Shown here: positions 1 to 8,383 of the stretch, in pieces
How positions within the stretch are numbered: position 1 is the first letter of the stretch
How the letters are laid out: each line of letters begins with the position of its first letter
Source: Streptomyces aurantiacus
GTDB lineage: Bacteria > Actinomycetota > Actinomycetes > Streptomycetales > Streptomycetaceae
Assembly: GCF_027107535.1 (NCBI RefSeq)
Contig: NZ_CP114283.1
Span: forward strand, 5,146,001-5,210,000
Reading direction: 5' to 3'
Length of the DNA stretch: 64,000 nucleotides
Notes under the pieces: generated by a model
Told to the model about the DNA's origin: nothing
Database searches by the model: none
What the model saw: the letters and a program-made list of their open reading frames with translations, nothing else
Translations under genes and position numbers: made by a program

Positions 1-251
1 CGGGGCGGCGTACTGCCCCTCCATGGATAGGAACTCCCTTTCCGTGCTCACGAACAAGCAGACCGGGGTTAGCTTTCACAACGGCTGTTACGAGCCAGGG
101 CCCGCCCGGGCACGCCGCCCGGGTGCTGCCCCCACGCAGGCCAACGATCAGTCTGGGCAAGCCGAAACGGCAAACACCGTCGCGGTTGTGTGCGGGAGCT
201 GCAGTCATATCAGTGCCTTGGTCACTCTTGGTGACCCTCCTCCTGGTGTCA
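1..251. other. No gene recognised at window start
   Basis: About 250 bases with only short overlapping reading frames. I see no protein family, hairpin or repeat here. It lies downstream of the leftward thioesterase gene. Confidence 0.5.
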
Positions 252-1058
252 TCACGTGAGGGGGGAAGACGGCTCCTCCGGTTGGGAAGCCAGGACTGCT
301 TTGACGTCCGAGGAAAAGTGCTGTGCCACGGTGCCCCAGTGTTCGCGCAAGAACACGTGTCCACCGGCGTACGCCCGGTCCGCGATGACGCGCGAGCTGG
401 TGTATGCGTCCCAGCGGCGTACCAGGTTGCGAGGGATGATGGCGTCTTCTTCCCCCGAGAAGAGGGAAACAGGACAGGTCACTTGAGCCCCAGGGCTGTA
501 CCGGTAGGACAGCGCTGTAATGAGGTCCCGGTAGATGGCTTGGGTTGCGAGTTCACGCATGTCTGGTGTCAGGGCTTGTTCCTGAAGGAGCGCGCGGACT
601 GCCCTGTCCGGACGTGCCATATACCGTGTGTATTTGGCGGCCTCGCCGGGAGCGGGAGCAGCGCACACACCGAGCAGGAGTGGCCCCTGAGCCCCCATAT
701 TGACGAGTGCCCGCCCGGTCTCGAAAGCCCAGATCCCACTGGCGCAGTATCCGAGGAACACGCTGGGCTTCGAGCTGCCCGCAGCACTCATTGCCTCGGT
801 AGTGGCGTCCACCAGTTTGGAATAGTGCCTCACCCGCGGTTCAGCGCTGCGTTCTTCGCGACCGGGCGCCTGCAAAGCCACCGGCTCCATGAACGTGGGC
901 AGCTCCTCCGCCAGCGGAAGGTAGAAGGATGCGCCCGTTCCAGGTGGTGGGAAGAGGTAGGCGCGCACAGACGCTGATGGGCGGGAGGCCAGTGGAATCA
1001 ACCAGCGGCTGGCCGAGCTGTGCTCGGTTCCGTCGGACGGCAGCTTGGCAATTCCCAT
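252..1058 (-). CDS. Type II thioesterase (alpha/beta hydrolase, GrsT-like)
   Basis: Stand-alone thioesterases of this kind remove stalled or wrong acyl groups from carrier proteins of polyketide and nonribosomal peptide synthases in the cytosol. The 268-aa protein has the family layout: YLFPPPGTGA oxyanion region near residue 33, QAPGREER near 63, a nucleophile elbow GYCASG at about 103-108, Asp205 in GEEDAIIP and His234 in GGHVFL. The elbow carries Cys105 where most relatives have Ser. The reading frame is open for 50 more codons upstream, but the start at 1058 gives the normal family N-terminus and has a purine-rich GAAAGAG just ahead. No complete PKS or NRPS gene is in the window; only a ketosynthase stub at 37.2 kb. 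Its partner is therefore unknown. Confidence 0.85.
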   Translation of the reverse strand: MGIAKLPSDGTEHSSASRWLIPLASRPSASVRAYLFPPPGTGASFYLPLAEELPTFMEPVALQAPGREERSAEPRVRHYSKLVDATTEAMSAAGSSKPSVFLGYCASGIWAFETGRALVNMGAQGPLLLGVCAAPAPGEAAKYTRYMARPDRAVRALLQEQALTPDMRELATQAIYRDLITALSYRYSPGAQVTCPVSLFSGEEDAIIPRNLVRRWDAYTSSRVIADRAYAGGHVFLREHWGTVAQHFSSDVKAVLASQPEEPSSPLT

Positions 1059-1217
1059 CACGTGCTCTTTCTGCCAGATGTTGTGTGTGCCAGCGGACCG
1101 AGGCCAGAAATGCCGGCTGCAAGGCCCAAGAAGGCAATACCGCTGGCTCTTGGCAACGAATAAGAAGCCGGGCTTGGCGCCCGCCGACGGCCCTCTCCGA
1201 ACCGCCATCCATGGATA

Positions 1218-1386
1218 AGGTCACCAATCAGGATGCGCAGCAGAGTGCTCTTGCCTGCCCCGTTTTCTCCTACGACTCCCACCATCTGCCCCGGCGGAAG
1301 GTCCAGGGTCACGCCTTGCAGACCCGCCGACGCCGGCAACCCTTACGTACGTCCCGCATGCTCAACACAGGGCCGCTCGCCCTCAT
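1218..1386 (-). pseudogene. Truncated, frameshifted ABC transporter ATPase (N-terminal remnant)
   Basis: A strong ribosome site (GGGGGAG) precedes an ATG at 1386, and the frame begins like an ABC ATPase (LSMRDVRK). Near 1318 the coding sense moves to another frame, continuing with [12 protein letters not shown] and the Walker A motif GENGAGKST, then LLRILIGDL. After about 1218 the similarity stops: no signature motif or Walker B follows. The preserved part closely resembles the N-terminus of the intact ATPase at 3706, so this is probably the remains of a paralogous exporter. Confidence 0.75.
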
Positions 1387-2066
1387 TCTTCTCCCCCTTC
1401 CTCGACAGGCCCCGCCGTAATCTGCGGCGGACTGCCGTTCCTGCGCCCGTGCTTGCCGTGTCACAGCCGAAGCCCTGATCCATGACGGGTGGAAACACTC
1501 AGGGCGGTGCCCAGAACGCCGAGGCGGCTGAACACGACGAACGGATACAGAGAGCACGGAAATAATTACATGCTGCGACAGTTGGGGCTGACCTCACGAG
1601 GCTCCATCTGGTCAGCAACGGCGACCCTTGCCCGCGCCCCCACCGCCTCTCAAACGATGCCGGCCATACGAGGGCAGGCACGAAGTCGCCCTGCAGGCCG
1701 CTGATCGCCGGGGATCCACTCGACGGACAGGGCCGGTCCAGCCATGCACCACCCTGCCCCGGACGTGGCGCCTGCCCGATGACAGTGACCGGTTGTTGCA
1801 TAGCCTCCTGGTCACCGAAACGTGCGACGACGCCAGGGGCGGCTGGTTGACCAAGGAATCGGGTCGCCGCTCAGTCCGAGTGTCGGATTAGCGCATTTGA
1901 CGGATTGTCCCTCGTCGTGTCGGCAGCCACGTGTCTCAGCGGCCCTCCCCCTCGTTGCAGGAACTAGCGCTGCGCCCATCCCTTTGAGGCGGCATCACGG
2001 TCTTCGGTCCTTCCACTGAAGGCGGTCCCCCGCCTCGCGCGCCGCTCAGAACTCCAGGAGAACGCC
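1387..2066. other. Intergenic stretch, 680 bases
   Basis: Lies between the divergent ABC remnant and the cis-prenyltransferase. Short reading frames on both strands have no recognisable family. The last bases hold the ribosome site of the downstream gene (AGGAGA about 8 bases before its ATG). A promoter for the isoprenoid genes is likely here, but I could not place one with confidence. Confidence 0.4.
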
Positions 2067-2921
2067 ATGACTCTCGACTCGGTTCCACAGTCGCGGTCTT
2101 CTCGGCCGTCGGCCGCGTACGACCGCGCTCACCAGGACCACGGTGAGATGCCTAGTTCGGGCAGGGATGACATCCCAACAGGAAAGGAGCCGATGCCTGT
2201 GCATGTGGCCTGCATCATGGATGGCAACGGCCGCTGGGCGGAACAGCGCTCACTGGAGCGGACCGAGGGACACTCCGCGGGCGAAGCTGCGGTCGTCTCC
2301 GCGGTCAGAGGCGCACGCGATATGGGGATCCAGTGGCTGACCCTGTTCGCCTTCTCCACCGAGAACTGGCAGCGCCCCCAGGCGGAGGTCGACTATCTGA
2401 TGCGCTTCAACCAGCGCATCCTCGTCAACAACGGCCAGCATTGGCACCGCATGGGAGTCCGGGTGCGCTACCTGGGTGCACTCGATGCCCGCGTCCCGGA
2501 CTGCGTCCGTGAACAAATCACTCACTACGAACAACTGACGGCCGACAACACCGACATGACCTTCACCATGGCCTTCAACCATGGGGGACGCAGCGCTCTC
2601 GTCCATGCGGTCCGTGCGCTGATGGACGCCGACACCAAGGCAGCCGAGGTATCCGAGGAATGCCTCGCCCGGCACATGCAGTACCCCGATCTGCCAGACG
2701 TGGACCTGCTCATCCGGACCTCGGGAGAGCACCGGCTTTCCAATTTCCTGCTTTGGCAGATGGCCTATGCCGAAATGTACTTTCCCGAAACCCTGTGGCC
2801 CGACTTCCGGGCCAATCACCTGGCTGAGGCCGTGGCTGTCTACCACAGCCGCCAGCGCCGATATGGGACAGTCATCCATACGCCTCAAGACCAGCCTTTC
2901 AACCGACTTACTACTCCCTGA
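2067..2921 (+). CDS. Cis-prenyltransferase (isoprenyl / undecaprenyl diphosphate synthase family)
   Basis: Cis-prenyltransferases condense isopentenyl diphosphate onto an allylic diphosphate in Z configuration, or, in the lavandulyl-type subgroup, join two C5 units irregularly. The 284-aa protein has the invariant Asp52 in CIMDGNGRW, the FAFSTENWQRP segment at 95-104, NHGGRS near 171-176 and the diphosphate/Mg site IRTSGEHRLSNFLLW at 216-230. An extension of about 45 residues before the catalytic domain is unusual for housekeeping UppS. The start is fixed by AGGAGA about 8 bases upstream; an internal ATG at 2194 is possible. The location beside an exporter, a trans-prenyl synthase and a C-methyltransferase points to specialised metabolism rather than cell-wall lipid supply. 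Product chain length is not predictable from what I can see. Confidence 0.88.
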   Translation: MTLDSVPQSRSSRPSAAYDRAHQDHGEMPSSGRDDIPTGKEPMPVHVACIMDGNGRWAEQRSLERTEGHSAGEAAVVSAVRGARDMGIQWLTLFAFSTENWQRPQAEVDYLMRFNQRILVNNGQHWHRMGVRVRYLGALDARVPDCVREQITHYEQLTADNTDMTFTMAFNHGGRSALVHAVRALMDADTKAAEVSEECLARHMQYPDLPDVDLLIRTSGEHRLSNFLLWQMAYAEMYFPETLWPDFRANHLAEAVAVYHSRQRRYGTVIHTPQDQPFNRLTTP

Positions 2922-2946
2922 TCTTCTCAACGAAATGATCTCGTGA

Positions 2947-3140
2947 GGCAACATCGCGATCGGCGGCGCGCATCTCGCCGCCGAGGCGGCCGCGTTGGGT
3001 CTGATCGACGAGTACCGGGTCAAGGTCTGCCCGGCCGGTGGTGGCATTCCGTTCTTCCCCCAGCACGAGTGCCGGGTGGATCTCGAACTCGTCGAGACCC
3101 ACACCTTCCGCTAGGGAGTCGTCTACCTCCGCGTGGAAAA
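2947..3140 (+). pseudogene. Dihydrofolate reductase / RibD C-terminal-like fragment
   Basis: Frame 1 reads like the C-terminal third of a RibD_C-type dihydrofolate reductase: IAIGGAHLAAEAAALGLIDE, then GGGIPFFPQHE, then VDLELVETHTF. A TAG stop at 3112 interrupts it, after which the family's last strand (VVYLRV) continues in the same frame. There is no start and the N-terminal two thirds are missing. A small deletion is visible before GGGIPFF compared with the usual PVLVGGG. This is a dead fragment between the cis-prenyltransferase and the exporter. Confidence 0.7.
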
Positions 3141-3197
3141 GGAGCTGGCAAAGGGCCGACGGCGAGACGGTGGCGGACTCGGCGACGGAGTACGCCC

Positions 3198-3320
3198 CGC
3201 ACAAGCTGGGTTCACGTCGACGACCCGCTTCACTTGATGCGCCTATTCGGCGTCTCCTCTCATACCGCGATGCGGTACATAAACGCGGCCCACCCCGAAC
3301 GCAACCGCGAAGCTGCCCCG
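3198..3320 (+). pseudogene. Tyrosine recombinase/integrase-like fragment
   Basis: A short stretch (DDPLHLMRLFG, then TAMRYINAAHPER) resembles the C-terminal end of integrase-like proteins common on Streptomyces mobile elements. No catalytic residues are present and the frame is not preceded by the rest of the domain. It is evidence that mobile DNA passed through this locus. Confidence 0.45.
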
Positions 3321-3705
3321 ATAGACGGAAATCCTCCACCAGCACGAGATCCCCTGTCGGGGTGGCCGCTGTCGGTCTGCAGATACGGGTTGATGGACTC
3401 AAGGCCGCACCGGACAACGGCGACCAGGCCATCGGCGGCGGGCTGCTGGTCGGTGGCGTCGTCCTCGGCGTCCCGATGAGCCGTCGCGCTCTGACCAGGG
3501 GCTTCCTCTCGTTGGTTGGTTCTGCGCACCGAGCCCGGCCATCGTGGCAGGTACCGCCGCGTGCCGTCTGTGGGTCGCTCCATCGCTGCACTGGCAGCAG
3601 ATGTGGTGACGCCCCGCCTTCGTCACGTTGGCGCGTTGACCGGAGTGGTCATGTGCGACAGCGACTGGCCGCCCGTTGGCATGAGGGCCGTATCTTCTCC
3701 ACGCC
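3321..3705. other. Intergenic stretch before the exporter genes
   Basis: About 385 bases with no recognisable coding sequence. It presumably carries the promoter of the rightward exporter/isoprenoid genes. I could not identify convincing promoter elements or inverted repeats. Confidence 0.4.
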
Positions 3706-4362
3706 ATGATCGTTGGAATCTTGGTCGTGGTTAGTCCGGTTGTATGGGGGGCGGGCGTGGAGGTCAGGGATGTGCATCATTCCTACCGTCGGCGTGTGGT
3801 TTTGCGGGGCGTTGATCTGTGGCTTCGGGCAGGGACACTGTGTGGGGTCGTCGGAGAGAACGGCGCCGGTAAATCAACTCTGCTGAAGATCCTTTCCGGC
3901 GAGTTGCGGCCCTCCCGCGGCACGGTCCGTCATGGTGGCCGGTTCGGTTACTGCCCTCAGCACGTGATCCTCAACGACGCACTGACTGTCCGGCAGCACT
4001 TGAGGTTCTTCCAGAGGGCCTATTGTCTGGCAGATCTGCGGTATGCCGAGCAGGTCATGGACGTGCTGGGGTTCGCCGGTTACGCCGATGAGCGGGCCGG
4101 GGTGCTCAGCGGCGGGACGCGGCAAAAGCTGAACGTGACGCTGGCGCTGATGCACGATCCCCAGGTGCTTCTTCTGGACGAGCCGTACCAGGGGTTCGAC
4201 TGGGACACCTACCAGCGTTTCTGGGATCTCGCCGCGCGGCTGCGTGATGCGGGACGCTCTGTCCTGATCGTCTCCCATCTGGCGTACGACACCGAGCGCC
4301 TGGACGAGTTGTGGCGTCTGGACGGCGGGGTACTCCGTCCGGACCGGGCGGTGACTGCGTGA
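3706..4362 (+). CDS. ABC transporter ATP-binding protein
   Basis: ATPase subunit of an ABC-2 type exporter. All nucleotide-binding motifs are present: Walker [10 protein letters not shown] (50-58), Q-loop CPQ (83-85), signature LSGGT (134-138), Walker B VLLLDEP (154-160) and H-loop His191. The length of 218 aa is that of a compact drug-exporter ATPase. The ATG at 3706 has no clear ribosome site; a GTG at 3757 directly behind a GGGGGG run would remove 17 untypical residues and may be the true start. The stop overlaps the permease start (GTGA), so the two are translationally coupled. It likely exports or flips the product of the surrounding isoprenoid genes. Confidence 0.88.
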   Translation: MIVGILVVVSPVVWGAGVEVRDVHHSYRRRVVLRGVDLWLRAGTLCGVVGENGAGKSTLLKILSGELRPSRGTVRHGGRFGYCPQHVILNDALTVRQHLRFFQRAYCLADLRYAEQVMDVLGFAGYADERAGVLSGGTRQKLNVTLALMHDPQVLLLDEPYQGFDWDTYQRFWDLAARLRDAGRSVLIVSHLAYDTERLDELWRLDGGVLRPDRAVTA

Positions 4363-5228
4363 GGTTTCACTGGACCCGGTTCGCTCTCGCCACCGGCTTC
4401 TCGCTGATCGAGCACGGCCGCAACCGGTTCGCCATGGTCCTCGTGACCCTGTTCGTCCCCCTGTGGACGACTCTCGCCTACCTGGCGATGCCCGACACCC
4501 CAGCCCCCATGCGGCTGCGCGCCACCGGGGAGACGCTGGCGCCCCATGGCAACGAGCTGACGGAGATCAGCGGCGCCCTCAACGCCATCACCCTGATCAC
4601 CGGTTTCATGATGTTCGCCGCCGCCTTCTCCGGCAACAGCTTCGACCGCCGGCTGGCGATGGCCGGCTATCCCCGCGCCCACCTCGTCCTGGCCAAGGTC
4701 ACCGCACTGGTTCTGATCTCGGCTGCGGTAGCCGCCTACGCCACCGCGGTCACCTGCCTGGCCTGGACACCCCGGCAGCCGCTGCTGCTCGCCGCCGCGC
4801 TGTTCAGCGCGGGACTCACCTACGGCGCCCTCGGCGTCGGCTTCGGCTCGGTGCTGCACCGGGAAGTCGAGGGCATGTTCGCCATCGTGATGACCAGCAT
4901 CGTCGACCTCGGGCTGCAGAACCCGGTCACCAGCTCCGGGGCCAACCACCCGCTCACGCGCTACCTCCCCTCCTACGGCTCCATGCAGGCCAGCACGGCA
5001 GCGGGATTCTCCACCAACCCGGTGCCGCGTCATCTGGCCATCCAGCTCGCCTGGTTCGCGGGAGCGGCCCTGATCGCCCTGGTGGGCTTTCGCCGTAGCA
5101 CCCGCAGCACCCTGCCCGCCAACCCAAAGCCCGCTGAGGCCGAGCCGACAAACGGCGGCCTCTCCCTTCCCACGCCGCGCCGATCTGCCGCGCCATCGAC
5201 TTCGCTGTCCGACACGGAAGCGCCTTGA
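4359..5228 (+). CDS. ABC-2 type transporter permease
   Basis: A 289-aa integral membrane protein starting at a GTG inside the GTGA overlap with the ATPase gene. Hydrophobic segments lie at about residues 23-43, 76-98, 107-130, 137-158, 172-192 (weaker) and 230-250, the pattern of ABC-2 permeases. The C-terminal 45 residues are hydrophilic and rich in Pro, Ser and Thr. It forms the transmembrane half of the exporter. The substrate is unknown; the neighbours suggest a prenylated or lipid-like compound. Confidence 0.85.
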   Translation: MRFHWTRFALATGFSLIEHGRNRFAMVLVTLFVPLWTTLAYLAMPDTPAPMRLRATGETLAPHGNELTEISGALNAITLITGFMMFAAAFSGNSFDRRLAMAGYPRAHLVLAKVTALVLISAAVAAYATAVTCLAWTPRQPLLLAAALFSAGLTYGALGVGFGSVLHREVEGMFAIVMTSIVDLGLQNPVTSSGANHPLTRYLPSYGSMQASTAAGFSTNPVPRHLAIQLAWFAGAALIALVGFRRSTRSTLPANPKPAEAEPTNGGLSLPTPRRSAAPSTSLSDTEAP

Positions 5229-5426
5229 GGTCCACGTCCCGAGATGCGCACGCAACCGCAGCCCACTCTCCGGCCCTCTCCACACGGCCACACACGCGTG
5301 GCACAACTGATGGGCGAGGACCCCGCCCTGCGGGTGGCCTACCGGCTGTGCCGCTGCACACGCGCCAGCCCGATCCCGCGGTCTACGCCCTGCCCGTTCA
5401 CCTGCCGTTTCAACGAGAGGACTCGA

Positions 5427-5567
5427 ATGACGGTCTGCATAGCGCCACGTCGTTCCCAACCGGCCAGCTGCCCCCCTCCGGCCCGACCAGGCCCTGCCGG
5501 CACCGAGCTGCCGCGGCCTGCCGGGCACATCCCGTGGCCGGGCGAGGGGGAACCGGCATGCGCGTGA
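5427..5567 (+). CDS. Possible 46-aa small ORF before the prenyl synthase
   Basis: Between the permease and the trans-prenyl synthase are 330 bases with no family match. Within them an ATG at 5427 follows a GAGAGGA-like ribosome site and opens a 46-residue Pro- and Ala-rich frame. Its stop overlaps the next start by 10 bases. It could be a leader that couples translation of the synthase, or chance in GC-rich DNA. The rest of 5229-5426 holds nothing I recognise. Confidence 0.2.
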   Translation: MTVCIAPRRSQPASCPPPARPGPAGTELPRPAGHIPWPGEGEPACA

Positions 5568-6589
5568 CCACACAGGAACTCATCGCTGCGCCCGTTCCGG
5601 ATCTACTGGCCTGCGCGCAGGAGTTGGTGCGCCCGGTCCTAAACCGGACGGTCGCCGACATGCACCCCGAGCTTCGACGCATCTGCGGCTACCACTTCGG
5701 CTGGTCGCAGCAGGACGGCTCTGCCGTGGACAAGCCTCCTCAGGGTAAGGCGCTCAGATCCGCACTGGTGCTGTTGTCGGCTGCCGCATACGGCGACAAC
5801 AGCGCCCCGGTGCTGGAGGGAGCTGCCGCGATGGAGCTGGTCCACAACTCGACGATGATGCATGACGACGTGATGGACGGTGACGAGATGCGCAGGGGCC
5901 GCCCTGCGGTCTGGGCGGTCTACGGCATTGCGTGGGCATTGCTGGCCGGGGACGCCTTGTGGGTCGCGGCCAACCGGTGCCTTCAGGCAGTGGGCCGCCC
6001 GGACACTCTCGGCCTGCTGGGCGACGCATCCTCGGCTCTGGTCAACGGCCAGGGCGGGGAACTGCACCTCGCCAGCCGGGAGGTCGCGGGCATCGGGCTG
6101 GAGGAGTACACAGCGATGGCGGCCGGGAAAACCAGTGCGCTGCTGGAATGCGCCCTGGGTATCGGAGCTGCTCTGGGCGGCGCCGGCAAGGAAACGGTCA
6201 CCGAACTCCGGTTTGCGGGCCACCATTTGGGGATTGCCTGGCAGGCCGCCAACGACATCGAGGACATCTGGGCGGACCCGGCGGTGACCGGTAAGCCTCC
6301 GATGGGCGACCTGCGTGAACGCAAACCCACCCTGCCTATGATCGCAGCACTTCACTCGGGGGGCCCGCACGCCCAAGCGCTGGCCCATGCGGTCAGAGAC
6401 CGCGAGTTGTGGCCCGAGCCGCACGAGCTCGCCGCCCTTATCGAGAAAGCCGGCGGGAGATCGGGCGCAGCCGCCCTGTCCAACCGCCACCTCGCCGAAT
6501 CGCTGTCCCATCTCGACCGCGCAGTTCTGCACCCGGCCGCCGACGAGGCCATGCGGCGCCTGTTCCGCTTCATCGTCACCCGCGGCTGA
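5558..6589 (+). CDS. Trans-polyprenyl diphosphate synthase (IspA/IdsA-like)
   Basis: Builds all-E prenyl diphosphates by head-to-tail addition of isopentenyl diphosphate. The 343-aa protein has the first aspartate-rich motif DDVMD at 103-107 followed by RRGRPAVW, and a second motif NDIED at 232-236 where Asn replaces the usual first Asp; GDLRERKPTLP follows. Positions 5 and 4 before the first motif are Ser and Thr, small residues that in this family usually permit chains of C20 or more (inference). The start at 5558 is supported by GAGGGGG 7 bases upstream. Together with the cis-prenyltransferase and the methyltransferase it suggests synthesis of a modified polyprenyl compound. Confidence 0.88.
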   Translation: MRVTTQELIAAPVPDLLACAQELVRPVLNRTVADMHPELRRICGYHFGWSQQDGSAVDKPPQGKALRSALVLLSAAAYGDNSAPVLEGAAAMELVHNSTMMHDDVMDGDEMRRGRPAVWAVYGIAWALLAGDALWVAANRCLQAVGRPDTLGLLGDASSALVNGQGGELHLASREVAGIGLEEYTAMAAGKTSALLECALGIGAALGGAGKETVTELRFAGHHLGIAWQAANDIEDIWADPAVTGKPPMGDLRERKPTLPMIAALHSGGPHAQALAHAVRDRELWPEPHELAALIEKAGGRSGAAALSNRHLAESLSHLDRAVLHPAADEAMRRLFRFIVTRG

Positions 6590-6632
6590 CACTGCACCGC
6601 CGCCATCACCGGACCCACCGATTGGAACATGC

Positions 6633-7532
6633 GTGGAACAGGCGCTGGACACCCCGACAGTCCGTACCTCTTACGAGCGCGATCTTCACCGTCACTGGAG
6701 CGACAAGACCAACGACCCCATCAACCTGCGGCTGGGAGCTGAGGACGGCCTCTACCATCACCACTACGGAGTGGGCGGTTTCGACCCCTCCGTGCTCCAG
6801 GCCCCCCTGGACGTTAGGGAGAAACTCATCCTGGCCGAGATGCACCGCATGGAGAACGATCAGGTCTCCTTGATCCTGGACGCCCTCGGCGAGGTACCAG
6901 CCGACGCACGGATCATGGACGCGGGCTCAGGCCGCGGAGGGACCTCTTTCCTCCTCCACCGCCGGTTCGGCTGCCTCATGGACGGCGTGAACTTCTGCGG
7001 TCACCACCTCGACTTCTCCCGCCAGCTGGGCGTACGCCACGGCTACCAGGACCGCGTCCAGTTCACCGAGGCGAACATGGTCGCCACCCCCTTCGCCGAC
7101 CAGACCTTCGACTACGTCGTATCCAACGAGACGACCATGTACGTCGACCTCGACGAGGCATTCGGCGAGTTCGCCCGCCTCCTCAAACCCGCAGGCCGCT
7201 ACGTCCTGGTCACCTGGTGCCGCGACGACACCGCCACGGACGTCCACCCCGACGCCGATGCGATCGACCGCCACTACGTGTGCCACATCCACCGCCGCTC
7301 CGCCTACCTGCGCGCCCTGTTGAACGCCGGCCTCGTCCCCAAGCAGGTCACCGACCTCACCACCGAGGCGATTCCATACTGGGAACTGCGCAGCGCCTCC
7401 GAACTCGCCACCGGCGTCGAACCCCACTTCCTGGACGCCTACCGCCAGGGCCAGATGAACTACATCGTCATCACCGCGGACCGTATCAGCGAGGCCGCTT
7501 CTGAGAACGTCGCCGTGCGCGCGGACGGATGA
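6633..7532 (+). CDS. SAM-dependent C-methyltransferase, geranyl diphosphate 2-C-methyltransferase family
   Basis: Members of this family methylate an allylic or isopentenyl diphosphate carbon, as in 2-methylisoborneol biosynthesis. Family hallmarks are all visible: NLRLGAEDGLYHHHYG near the N-terminus, the SAM motif IMDAGSGRGGTSF, VSNETTMYVDL, HRRSAYLRALL and IPYWELR near the C-terminus. The start is a GTG at 6633, 43 bases after the prenyl-synthase stop, so the two genes are probably co-transcribed; the ribosome site is weak. In 2-methylisoborneol loci the partner is a terpene cyclase, but none is present here. The likely substrate is a prenyl diphosphate made by one of the two neighbouring prenyltransferases. 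The enzyme is about 299 aa, normal for the family. Confidence 0.87.
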   Translation: MEQALDTPTVRTSYERDLHRHWSDKTNDPINLRLGAEDGLYHHHYGVGGFDPSVLQAPLDVREKLILAEMHRMENDQVSLILDALGEVPADARIMDAGSGRGGTSFLLHRRFGCLMDGVNFCGHHLDFSRQLGVRHGYQDRVQFTEANMVATPFADQTFDYVVSNETTMYVDLDEAFGEFARLLKPAGRYVLVTWCRDDTATDVHPDADAIDRHYVCHIHRRSAYLRALLNAGLVPKQVTDLTTEAIPYWELRSASELATGVEPHFLDAYRQGQMNYIVITADRISEAASENVAVRADG

Positions 7533-7747
7533 CAGCCTGTTGACGGCGTGTTCACCAGCGCCCGATACATCGCGGGGGCGGCACCTCGCGCGAGGTGCAC
7601 GGGCCCTCACCGCGGCAGCCCGGCCGGTGGTGCGGCGCGACCGTGCCGTGTACCCGGCCGGGGGCTTGGGGCGTCTCAGCCCGGGACGCCGCGGAGCGGT
7701 GCGACGCGGCCCCCACCGCCCGGTCGGCTGCGGCGCCACCGTGGGCA

Positions 7748-8254
7748 CTGTGTCCGTCGACCACCACCCCGGATGTCGTGCGCGAGTGGCTGGCGTCCTG
7801 GACTGCGGTCGGTCTGGAAGGCGTGGTCTTCAAGAGGCTCGACAACCCGTACCGGCCCTCGGTCAGAGGCTGGTTGACGTAAAAGGTGCGGGAGACGACC
7901 GAGGCCATCGTCGGCGCGGTCACCGGACCACCGACGGCCCCGCGCACGCTGCTGCTCGGCAGATACGACAACGCCGGACGCTTCCAGTACACCGGCCGCA
8001 CCACCACCCTCCCCCAGGCTCCCGGCCGCACCATCGCCCCTCTGCTCACGCCAGCAGACTCCGGCCACCCGTGGACGGGCTGGTCATTCAGCGCAGGGTG
8101 GGGCACGCGGGAAACGCTGGACGTCGCCCTGGTCCGACCCGAACTGGTCATGGAGGTCGGCGTCGACATCGCCCGCGACACTGCCGAACGCTGGCACCGC
8201 CCACGCCCCGACCTCACCCCCGCCGACGTCCCGCGCTTTCCATCCCCGCGCTGA
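7748..8254 (+). pseudogene. ATP-dependent DNA ligase C-terminal remnant with in-frame stop
   Basis: The frame reads as the end of the adenylation domain (GLEGVVFKRLDNPYRPSVRGW) and the OB domain (KVRETTEAIVGAVTGP, LLLGRYDNAGRFQYTGRT) of Streptomyces ATP-dependent ligases. A TAA at 7880-7882 interrupts the normally conserved W-R-K-Y-K-V region without any frame change. The catalytic lysine and everything N-terminal of it are missing. The upstream 200 bases show no ligase sequence. Confidence 0.75.
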
Positions 8255-8383
8255 GTGCCTGTCGCGGTCAAGCCTTACGAGTCCACGCTTGGGCGCGGGC
8301 TCAATGGCCGGGACCGTCGCCCGGGGTGATCACCCGCATGGGGACCCCGGCCGACGAGTCGTCCTTGCCGACATGCACTCGAT

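Noticed and set aside
123..977. Long rightward ORF over the thioesterase region (284 codons)
   Set aside because: It is antisense to the thioesterase gene, which has clear motifs. The antisense translation has no family resemblance.
2067..2921. Housekeeping undecaprenyl diphosphate synthase
   Set aside because: Motifs alone would allow it, but the N-terminal extension and the exporter/methyltransferase neighbourhood favour a specialised role. I kept the family name only.
4209..5573. 454-codon leftward ORF under the exporter genes
   Set aside because: Shadow of the ATPase and permease genes; low-complexity Arg/Gly-rich translation.
5639..6652. 337-codon leftward ORF
   Set aside because: Antisense to the prenyl synthase, whose DDxxD motifs are unambiguous.
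6633..7532. 2-Methylisoborneol gene cluster
   Set aside because: The methyltransferase family fits, but there is no terpene cyclase or encapsulin-like cNMP-binding protein in the neighbourhood.
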